From contig JADJIS010000002.1 of the NCBI GenBank assembly GCA_016706865.1, positions 62,001 to 126,000 of the forward strand: a stretch of DNA of 64,000 nt, read 5' to 3'. The notes under the pieces are model-generated. The model saw only the letters and a list, made by a program, of their open reading frames with translations, ran no database searches and was not told where the DNA came from. Both the position numbers and the translations under genes were made by a program. The stretch comes from Bacteroidota bacterium. GTDB taxonomy: Bacteria; Bacteroidota; Bacteroidia; Chitinophagales; BACL12. Positions within the stretch are counted from its first letter, which is position 1, and the number at the start of each line of letters is the position of its first letter. This document shows positions 7,083-13,664 of this stretch, one piece after another.

Positions 7083-7161
7083 GTGTCATTGCGTCCGCCG
7101 CGGCGGATTAAGCGGTCTGATTGTGAATCAGATTATATCGGTTCGACTCCGATATGACACC
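7083..7161 (+). tRNA. tRNA-His (GTG) with palindrome in D-loop
   Basis: The acceptor GTGTCAT/ATGACAC, anticodon arm TCTGA-TTGTGAA-TCAGA (anticodon GTG at 7123-7125) and T-arm ATCGG-TTCGACT-CCGAT pair fully, with C as discriminator base as expected for tRNA-His. The base before the acceptor is T, so the usual encoded G-1 is not obvious in this alignment. The D-arm is interrupted by the same 14-bp palindrome as in tRNA-Gln (7094-7107), leaving only a three-pair D-stem CGT/GCG. CCA is not encoded. Confidence 0.85.
7094..7107 (+). repeat. 14-bp palindrome TCCGCCGCGGCGGA, copy 2 (in tRNA-His)
   Basis: Identical to the copies at 7010-7023 and 13533-13546; it occupies the 5' half of the tRNA-His D-loop. 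Confidence 0.9.
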
Positions 7162-7420
7162 TATGTACTTTTGGTAGGCTAACTGAATAAACCATGTGAA
7201 TACGAATCACAAATTAAATACGTAAATGTTTCACAACAAATCATTTTCGTTGAGGAAATGATCATCAATTATTAAAGATTAAATTAATTTCATTTTTTGA
7301 ACAGTATTAATTTTATCCTCCCTTTACAGTGAAATTGAAATTTTATAGATTTTGACCTGACAGGGTTAAATAATTTGATCATGAAGTATTTACTTTACAA
7401 CAAAATCCTGAAATTTACTT

Positions 7421-7889
7421 ATGGAAAACAAATACCCATTTCGCTTTTGTCACTTATACATAAGTGATAGATTTAAACAAATTATTTTTGTTCCTTTTTG
7501 CAAAAATGAAAATGGGTGGTATGCTGAAATTAACGACCTTATCATTGATAGTTGGCCATGTAATTTTGAAATCTTACAACACAATATTGAAACCATATTA
7601 GACCGCTATTCTTCGGTTTCACTAAATTCTAAAGTGAAATGGCCATCTTTTGAAAACAGCAAAGCAAAATCACAACAATCTTTTAATTCCGATTATATTT
7701 TGTTTAGATTAGAAACTGACCTAAGTAGAAATTTATGGTAGTGGAGAAGTAGAACGAATTAAAGTTAGTGCCCAGCCAACTGTTCTTGATGAAAATTATT
7801 CGTTGGTAGGTGTTGGACATTTATTTGATACTCAGGTGGCGCAAATTGTACTTGATATATTTAATGCCTGCCTGAAAATAAGAAATTGA
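7421..7889 (+). pseudogene. Frameshifted remnant of an unknown gene
   Basis: An ORF from the ATG at 7421 encodes 106 residues and stops at 7741. The next frame then reads on without a start codon from about 7722 to 7889 and gives a plausible protein end (IYGSGEVERIKVSAQP, then ENYSLVGVGHLFDTQVAQ). This suggests one gene split by a single-base frameshift near 7730. I do not recognise the family. No promoter or ribosome site is obvious. It could instead be a short 106-residue gene followed by chance coding-like sequence. Confidence 0.45.
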
Positions 7890-8593
7890 ATATCTTACTT
7901 AATTTGTAAATTAATTTGGGCCACAAGCATTTTCTGTGGAGTGGCTATCATTACATTTTATTTTTAGACATGTAAATGGTCGTTTATAATATTAAAAATT
8001 TAAATCCAACTCCGATTTATTAATTGCAGTTATGTCAAGTTTGCCACCTTTTGTTTGACCAAAAGGTGGCGCCAAAAGTCAAGGGCTTCACCATGCGGCT
8101 TAAATGTCCCTAATGCTTGCCACCCGGACCGAAAAAGGCGCCACAACTAACCGCAAATTATCAGCTTCGTATTAAATTTAACTCTTTAATCAAAATAGTA
8201 CTTTACAAAATGGTGGCGCTTATTTTCGCTCAAATTCCACTAACATTGAAACTTTTGTTTTGATGTGGCGACGCATAAGGGACATTAAAGCCACCTGCTG
8301 ATGCCCACCCTCGGCTCAGTAAACTTTTATGGAGGATCAAAAATCCGGAATTTTAAATGGTATCTTAGAACCCAAATCAATTATTTAAAATGTAAATTAA
8401 ATACCATAATGATATTGTAATAAAAAATCAAGTTAATTCAATTCGGTCCTCTCAAAGGAAAATATCCTCTGCTCAACTTTTAATTCTGTCCCATTAATTT
8501 ATTTTTTCTTCATCGCTAAAGAAGTCCAATAATTTATTTCAATATAATAACAGGAAAAAGATGACTTGATAGAATTAAGAAATATTTTAGATT
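7890..8593. other. Intergenic stretch with repeat copy A
   Basis: No gene is visible. 8034-8332 is the first copy of a ~300-bp dispersed repeat. The rest, including about 8340-8590, is AT-rich sequence without recognisable structure. Confidence 0.7.
8034..8332. repeat. ~300-bp dispersed repeat, copy A
   Basis: Opens with the hairpin CCACCTTTTG/CAAAAGGTGG, followed by GCGCCAAAAGTCAAGGGCTTC, a TTAAATGTCCCTAATGC block, a central GGTGGCGCTTATTTTCGCTC block and a final GCGCATAAGGGACATTAAA-like block. The order and spacing of the blocks are the same as in copy B at 9741-10037, on the same strand. It encodes no convincing protein. Confidence 0.8.
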
Positions 8594-9586
8594 TTATAAC
8601 CCAACCCTCGCCCCATTCTTCCCATACTTCCCCCTATACTCCACCGCCGTCATCCCCGTATACTTCCTAAACACTTCTCTAAAAGCTTTCACATCCGCGT
8701 ATCCAACCTCATACATCACTTCATTAATTGTTTTGCGCGTATTTTCTAATGTCTTTTTTGCGAGTTCTATTTTTACGCGTTGCGAATATTCGAGTGGAGT
8801 GTTGCCGGTGGCTTTTATAAAACGACGGTCGAAATTTCGGCGGCCTATATTAAATTTTGTGGAGAGTTCTTCTATAGAAATTTTTTCGTCGAGGTTTTTT
8901 TCAATATAATTTTGTGCTTGTAGAATTACTTCATCGTCGTGATGTTTTTGTCCGCTGAAAATGGTGAATTCCGATTGCGTATTTCTGTCTATTTCAATTT
9001 GAAAAATTTTCGCGCAAAATAATGCCGTTTGTCTGTCGTAATATTTTTCTATCAGATAGATCATCAAATTTAAAAATGAATATGCTCCGCCGTTGGTGTA
9101 AATTCCGTTTTCATCGGTAATTAATTTATCGGGTTGTAAATGTATTTCGGGAAACATCAATCTGAAATCATCCGCCGCCGACCAATGTGTAGAACAATTT
9201 TTTCCATGCAAAATACCCGTGGCAGCAAGCAAAAAAGCACCGGTGCAAATGCTGGCAACTTCTGCTCCATTAATATATTGTTCGGCGATCCAGTCAGCCA
9301 ATGCAGTATTGAGCGCTATGGCTTTTTTATAATCATGGTTCAATGAAGGAATAATAATGAGATCCGTTTTTTCAATTTCGGCAATAGTTGTATGTGGTCT
9401 TACACTGAATATACCTGCGTGAAATTGCACCTCACGCGATGTTCCGGCTAGTTCTATTGCAAATATGGGGTTCTTACCGGTCTGGGTCCATTTTTCATTT
9501 GCCCTGTTAAAGATCTTATATGCGCCGACAATACTGCTCAGATTGTTGTTTTCGCCATTGGGCACTAGGATGGTGAGATGTTTCAT
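8594..9586 (-). CDS. GlxA-type AraC family transcriptional regulator (DJ-1/PfpI + HTH)
   Basis: 330 residues. The N-terminal half (about 4-190) is a DJ-1/PfpI-like sensor domain with the elbow cysteine in ASICTGAFLLAATG. The C-terminal ~100 residues are a double helix-turn-helix AraC domain: ISIEELSTKFNIGRRNFDRRF for the first HTH and INEVMYEVGYADVKAFREVFRK for the second, ending in the usual GMTAVEYR. It is divergent from the DinB/SRPBCC operon, and its promoter region shares a 39-bp box with that operon's promoter, so it probably autoregulates and controls those genes. The ligand is unknown. Confidence 0.88.
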   Translation of the reverse strand: MKHLTILVPNGENNNLSSIVGAYKIFNRANEKWTQTGKNPIFAIELAGTSREVQFHAGIFSVRPHTTIAEIEKTDLIIIPSLNHDYKKAIALNTALADWIAEQYINGAEVASICTGAFLLAATGILHGKNCSTHWSAADDFRLMFPEIHLQPDKLITDENGIYTNGGAYSFLNLMIYLIEKYYDRQTALFCAKIFQIEIDRNTQSEFTIFSGQKHHDDEVILQAQNYIEKNLDEKISIEELSTKFNIGRRNFDRRFIKATGNTPLEYSQRVKIELAKKTLENTRKTINEVMYEVGYADVKAFREVFRKYTGMTAVEYRGKYGKNGARVGL

Positions 9587-9600
9587 TGCGTTAATTTTAA

Positions 9601-9608
9601 CAAAGATA
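9601..9608 (-). promoter_or_regulatory. -7 promoter element of the AraC-family gene
   Basis: CAAAGATA on the plus strand, i.e. TATCTTTG on the coding strand, an exact TAnnTTTG match 14 bases upstream of the ATG. Confidence 0.65.
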
Positions 9609-9619
9609 TATCAATATCT

Positions 9620-9658
9620 TGTCCAAAACCACCCGTTAGAATGGCTATTTTACACCCT
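9620..9658. promoter_or_regulatory. Candidate AraC operator, copy 1
   Basis: The 39-bp box starts TGTCCAAAAC and ends GGCTATTTTACACCCT, just upstream of the -7 element of the regulator gene. It is 36/39 identical to the box at 10090-10128. Within it, TGTCCAAAAC-ACCC and TGGCTATTTT-ACACCC resemble two direct half-sites about 22 bases (two helical turns) apart, the geometry used by AraC proteins. Confidence 0.55.
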
Positions 9659-9740
9659 GAGTAAGTCTGCTTTTCATGTAAAACCTGTTGAGTTTTATTT
9701 TAAAATAAAAATTCTACTCCGGTTGGTTAATTAAACTTAC

Positions 9741-10037
9741 ATCAGATTTGCTACCTTTTGCTTAACCAAAAGGTAGCGCCAAAAGTCAAGGGCTTCGTCA
9801 ACCGGTTTAAATGTCCCTAATGCTTGCCACCCGGAGCGAAAAAGGCGCCACGACAAACCGCTAATTATAAGTTTCTTTTTGAAATTAATTCTTAAATCAT
9901 ATTTATATTTTTCAAGATGGTGGCGCTTATTTTCGCTCAAATCGCACTACCATTTGAGCTTTTAATTTGTTGTGGCAGCGCATAAGGGACATTAAAACCA
10001 CTTGCCGAGGCCCATTTCTCGCTCCGAGGTACTTTTA
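9741..10037. repeat. ~300-bp dispersed repeat, copy B
   Basis: The same block order as copy A at 8034-8332 on the same strand: hairpin CTACCTTTTG/CAAAAGGTAG, then GCGCCAAAAGTCAAGGGCTTC, TTTAAATGTCCCTAATGC, GGTGGCGCTTATTTTCGCTC and GCGCATAAGGGACATTAAA. The first hairpin carries compensatory changes relative to copy A (CACC/GGTG against TACC/GGTA), which suggests that pairing is selected. Confidence 0.8.
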
Positions 10038-10089
10038 CGGATGAGTAAATATTTTGCCTTAAATTAGGATTAAACCATTTGGAAAGACA

Positions 10090-10128
10090 TGTCCAAAACA
10101 ACCCGGTATAATGGCTATTTTACACCCT
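10090..10128. promoter_or_regulatory. Candidate AraC operator, copy 2
   Basis: The 39-bp box, 36/39 identical to 9620-9658 and on the same strand, ends 21 bases before the -7 element of the DinB gene. A shared box at two divergent promoters of which one belongs to a regulator is the expected pattern for an operator. Confidence 0.55.
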
Positions 10129-10149
10129 ATAAAAGTATATTTCAGATAA

Positions 10150-10157
10150 TACCTTTG
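10150..10157 (+). promoter_or_regulatory. -7 promoter element of the DinB operon (TACCTTTG)
   Basis: An exact TAnnTTTG match 25 bases upstream of the ATG at 10183. Confidence 0.65.
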
Positions 10158-10182
10158 CATTTGATCATTTAAATCTATAAAT

Positions 10183-10668
10183 ATGACACAGACAGAAATA
10201 GCCATAAAAATGTTATTCGACAGGTGGAATGCATCCATCAAAAATTTTGATGAACAGCTCCAAACCCTGAGTGATGAAACTCTGGAGGAGGAAATTGCTC
10301 CGGGTAGAAACAGAGGAATTTATTTATTGGGACATATGATAGCAGTTCACGACGATATGTTGATACTTCTGGATATGGGAGATAAATTATATCCGGAATT
10401 ATTTGAACCATACGTAACATTGCCTGATAAAGCAGTTACACTAACCCAAACTGTAGCAGAGTTAAGAAAATACTGGGTTGATCAATGTGTAGTAATAAAA
10501 CAAAAATTTTCCGAATTATCTGCGGAAGCATGGTTCGATAAACATACCAGAGTTTCTGCAGAAGATTTTGAAAAGGAACCGCATCGCAATAAACTCAATA
10601 TCATACTTACAAGAACTACACATTTAGCATCTCATACAGGACAATTACGATTATTAAAAAATAATTAA
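10183..10668 (+). CDS. DinB-like four-helix metal-binding protein
   Basis: 161 residues. Predicted all-helical. Histidines typical of DinB/YfiT-like metal sites are present: GHMIAVHDDM near residue 49-58 and THLASHTGQLRLL near the C-terminus (about 146-158). Members of this superfamily act as thiol transferases or hydrolases, often with unknown substrates. It is the first gene of an operon with the SRPBCC gene, which starts 11 bases downstream, and probably a target of the divergent AraC-type regulator. Confidence 0.75.
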   Translation: MTQTEIAIKMLFDRWNASIKNFDEQLQTLSDETLEEEIAPGRNRGIYLLGHMIAVHDDMLILLDMGDKLYPELFEPYVTLPDKAVTLTQTVAELRKYWVDQCVVIKQKFSELSAEAWFDKHTRVSAEDFEKEPHRNKLNIILTRTTHLASHTGQLRLLKNN

Positions 10669-10679
10669 ATCAAAAACAA

Positions 10680-11597
10680 ATGTCAACTTCAAATTATACT
10701 ACAACAATTCTTTTAAATAATACTGCCACAGAAGTATTTAATGCCATTAATAATGTTCGCGCTTGGTGGAGCGAAGAAATTGAAGGTGATACTGAAACAT
10801 TAAATTCCGTTTGGGATTATCATTATCAGGATGTACATATTTGTAAATTAAAAATAACTGAACTCGTTCCCAATAAAAAAATTGTGTGGGATGTATTGCA
10901 CAACTATTTCAGTTTTACAAAAGATAAAAATGAATGGATAGGCAATAAGATCATTTTCGAAATAAACGAAAAAAATGAAAAGACCGAATTGAAATTTACA
11001 CAGGAAGGTCTTGTTCCGGAATATGAGTGTTTTGATATCTGTAAAAATGCCTGGAATACATACATACACAAGAGTCTCCACGATCTGATCACCACAGGAA
11101 AAGGTGCCCCCAACAGCAAAGAAAATGCACAGACCGAAGATGAAAAGAATTTAGCTGCAACGGATTTTACTACTACTTTTTTTGTTGATCAATCGCCCGA
11201 GGAAGTATTTAATGCTATTAATAATGTGCGTGGTTGGTGGCAAGGGGAAATTGAAGGAAATACGGATAAATTAAATGAAGAATTCACTTACCGTGTTCCC
11301 GGAATTCATTATTCAAAACAAAAAATTACAGAATTAATTCCGTCACAAAAAATATTATGGCTTGTAACCGAAAGTGAAATTAATTTTGTTACCAATAAAA
11401 ACGAATGGACAAATACTATCATCACCTTTGACATCAAATGGATAAATAATAAATCACAGGTTCGTTTTACACATGAAGGATTAATTCCTGCAATTGCTTG
11501 TTATAAAGATTGTGCAGGAGCCTGGGAAAAATTGATTCAGGAAAGTTTGGTGAGCTTGATTACGACGGGGAAGGGGAGCAAAGTATGGGACCTATGA
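10680..11597 (+). CDS. Tandem SRPBCC (AHSA1-like) domain protein
   Basis: 305 residues made of two homologous halves, about 1-146 and 155-303. Each half has the START/AHSA1 pattern: a first strand ending in EVFNAINNVR, then W followed by EIEGdT, an I-W strand after KIT-ELxP, and a C-terminal helix CxxxAWxxxIxxSLxxLITTGKG. The fold binds hydrophobic ligands in a cavity; no substrate can be named. Single-domain versions of about 145 residues are usual, so this is an internal duplication and fusion. Co-transcribed with the DinB-like gene 11 bases upstream. Confidence 0.8.
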   Translation: MSTSNYTTTILLNNTATEVFNAINNVRAWWSEEIEGDTETLNSVWDYHYQDVHICKLKITELVPNKKIVWDVLHNYFSFTKDKNEWIGNKIIFEINEKNEKTELKFTQEGLVPEYECFDICKNAWNTYIHKSLHDLITTGKGAPNSKENAQTEDEKNLAATDFTTTFFVDQSPEEVFNAINNVRGWWQGEIEGNTDKLNEEFTYRVPGIHYSKQKITELIPSQKILWLVTESEINFVTNKNEWTNTIITFDIKWINNKSQVRFTHEGLIPAIACYKDCAGAWEKLIQESLVSLITTGKGSKVWDL

Positions 11598-11758
11598 CGT
11601 AGGACATAGGTGTTGTATAGCATCACATAGGTAACACTTTTGGTCACTCCCTAGAGATCCTTGTATTTTGGGGTTGCCCTTAAGGGCGTTTAAGGGTCGA
11701 TTCTATAGCAATACATAGGTAACACTTTTTCCCTTTGGCTTTAAATCAAACAAGAAGG

Positions 11759-12610
11759 TTATTTATTTTTTATTGTCATTGGATAATGAAGTATCTCTTT
11801 TATTTCGTCATTTTGGCGGATAATAAGCAATTGATTTTCAATATTAATTATGGCCACAACATAACTGTATTTTAATTCAGGCTTCATAATGAAAACCTCG
11901 TTAGCCAAATGAAGTTTTAGATCGCTTCGAATAAATCTGATATAAAAAATATTCCCTTCTGTTAGTGGTATTTTAATTTTTGGGTTAAGATTAGGCAGAT
12001 GTATCGTGCCATTATAATAAGTAGGTGATAATTGTAACGATTTTACTTGATCTGGTGTTTTTTGCCCGTGTGCGCTGTAGCGATGATGACTATTATGGAA
12101 CTGTATAAATTTTTGTTCTTGCATAGATAGATCTTCCAGATTTTTAAATGTATGCGTGTTCACAAACTTCTTCTGATAAGTATTATTAAACTGTTCGATC
12201 TTGCCGTTTCTCCAAGGTTCTCCTAAAGGAATAAAAATAACGACTACCCCTAGGCTAAGAGCAAAGCGCACAACATTTCCATAGCTTCTGGGGAATCGGT
12301 TGCTTCCCCGGAATGCTAATTCATTATCCATTTGTAAAGCGTCCGGTATGCCATGTATTTTCCAGAAGGAAGCAATGGCCTGAAGAATGTTTTCTGATGC
12401 TTTTGTGCGAACAGCTTCTACAAAACAGGTATGAGAACTTATATCTAAAATATTGACGCTATAGTATCTTCCATCACCTTTAATATATCTAGGCCCCACC
12501 AGATCTAATTGATGGGTATGAAGAAATAATTCAGGATATTCTATGGGTGATTTATAACCTGATGGCTTTGTATTTAATCCATGTTTTTTATTAATCGATT
12601 GATTGTCCAT
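11759..12610 (-). CDS. IS transposase OrfB, DDE integrase core
   Basis: 283 residues. An rve-type DDE domain is seen: first Asp in HQLDLVGPRY, second Asp in ALQMDNELAF, and Glu in PLGEPWRNGKIEQFNNTYQ, with about 35 residues between the last two as expected. It may be made alone from the ATG at 12610 or, more likely, as a fusion with OrfA through -1 frameshifting at 12583-12589. The C-terminal part after about residue 200 is beta-rich, probably a DNA-binding barrel. Confidence 0.85.
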   Translation of the reverse strand: MDNQSINKKHGLNTKPSGYKSPIEYPELFLHTHQLDLVGPRYIKGDGRYYSVNILDISSHTCFVEAVRTKASENILQAIASFWKIHGIPDALQMDNELAFRGSNRFPRSYGNVVRFALSLGVVVIFIPLGEPWRNGKIEQFNNTYQKKFVNTHTFKNLEDLSMQEQKFIQFHNSHHRYSAHGQKTPDQVKSLQLSPTYYNGTIHLPNLNPKIKIPLTEGNIFYIRFIRSDLKLHLANEVFIMKPELKYSYVVAIINIENQLLIIRQNDEIKEILHYPMTIKNK

Positions 12611-12933
12611 ACCGAAGGAATAGGTTTAATTCCACGAAGTTCGCATTGGTATTGAATAGAAATTGCTCCGATTTGCGCCATCCTTTCGTTTACCAATTCC
12701 TTTCTGATTTGCAGAATTTGCGCCCCCAACTCAATGGATAAAGTTGAAGAGCTTTTTTTGGGTGCCTTACTTCGATCTTTAAACCAACTAAGTTCATCAG
12801 TTCTAAGGTTATATTGGTTTATCCAGTGGTGAACCCATTTGCGGCTTTTCTTAAATACAATTGCAATATGAGTTACATGTTCACCCTTTAAAAACCTTTG
12901 GACCGCCTCTTGTCTTTGCTGATACGAATTCAT
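12574..12933 (-). CDS. IS transposase OrfA, helix-turn-helix DNA-binding part
   Basis: 119 residues from the ATG at 12933 (a GTG precedes it). The N-terminal HTH is visible in RFLKGEHVTHIAIVFKKS followed by RKWVHHWINQY, with a second helical region ending in VWTINRLIKN. These are the end-binding domains usually fused to the DDE core in IS481-like elements. Its 3' end overlaps orfB by 37 bases in another frame. Confidence 0.75.
   Translation of the reverse strand: MNSYQQRQEAVQRFLKGEHVTHIAIVFKKSRKWVHHWINQYNLRTDELSWFKDRSKAPKKSSSTLSIELGAQILQIRKELVNERMAQIGAISIQYQCELRGIKPIPSVWTINRLIKNMD
12583..12589 (-). promoter_or_regulatory. Slippery heptamer A AAA AAC for -1 frameshifting
   Basis: On the coding strand the orfA codons ATA AAA AAC form the canonical X XXY YYZ heptamer; a -1 slip reads AAA AAA CAT GGA, which is exactly the orfB frame. 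The slip joins OrfA to OrfB before the orfA stop at 12574. Confidence 0.7.
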
Positions 12934-13030
12934 CACCTTTTTAGATGAGTATCAACCTTTTATGCTAAAAAACAAAATAAAGTGTTACCTATGTAGTGCT
13001 ACGATAAAAAGTGTTACCTATGTAGTGCTA

Positions 13031-13664
13031 TTTATCACATAGGACATACGACATAGGACATAGGACTGATTTAGGACAATGAAAAAAAGACATAGGACTA
13101 GGTTTAATTTTCAAATGAGAATTTCAATTCTGATTATTAATTAATTCACAGTCCCGAAGGGACGACAGATCTTGTAACAACGGACTTTAGTCCGTGGTTG
13201 AATAAAAAAAGGGTAATCCACGTGTTAGCGCTCCGGGTGGGGTATTACCATTACTGAGAGCCTCGCTAAGAGCGAGACCCTCAGTCGGTCCCAGTTTTTA
13301 TTGGGATATTTCTCAATAAAGTAAATAAAAAGTCCCAGCGGGACGGCATCTCGGTAACTATCCTGGATATCAAAATCCACAAGTCCTGTAGGGACGGGAT
13401 GTAAAAATGTTTTGGTAAGAATCGATTTCCCAATGATGTATTTTCGCTTCAAAAATGAATGCATTTAATGTTCTCTAATAACATCCATTAAACATGAAAA
13501 TCTTCCTCCGCTTGAACATTTCTTTCATTTCATCCGCCGCGGCGGACGGGACTAGGGTGGTGCGGGTCGGATTTATGCTACCGATATTTCGTCCCTAACG
13601 AGACTTTCGCGGTACGGGTTGGAGTTGTGTTCCGGACATATTGTTCATGACGAAGCTATTTTAT
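13031..13664. other. Intergenic repeat-rich stretch
   Basis: No gene is supported. It holds CATAGGACATAGGAC-type repeats (13033-13100), three GTCCC-GGGAC mini-hairpins (about 13150, 13332 and 13383), an imperfect hairpin CTGAGAGCCTCGCT/AGCGAGACCCTCAG (13254-13284) and the palindrome at 13533. Confidence 0.7.
13533..13546 (+). repeat. 14-bp palindrome TCCGCCGCGGCGGA, copy 3 (intergenic)
   Basis: Identical to the copies in the two tRNA D-loops at 7010 and 7094. Here it is in non-coding DNA, showing that it is a dispersed element and not a tRNA feature. Confidence 0.9.

Larger units (their letters stand above)
11618..13030 (-). mobile_element. Insertion sequence with doubled terminal repeats (IS481/IS3-like)
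   Basis: About 1.41 kb. Each end carries two copies of a ~25-bp repeat: TAGCATCACATAGGTAACAC at 11618-11641 and TAGCAATACATAGGTAACAC at 11706-11730 on the left, and their inverted forms GTGTTACCTATGTAGTGCTA at 12979-13001 and 13006-13030 on the right. The two transposase frames lie between. No clear target duplication is seen at the edges. It is inserted in a zone of short CATAGGACATAGGAC-type repeats that continues on both sides. The frames look intact, so the element may be active. Confidence 0.8.

Noticed and set aside
9737..9940. 67-codon minus-strand ORF
   Set aside because: It is entirely within repeat copy B, and the frame is not kept in copy A.
13225..13464. 79-codon minus-strand ORF
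   Set aside because: It runs through hairpin and GTCCC-GGGAC repeats; composition is non-coding.
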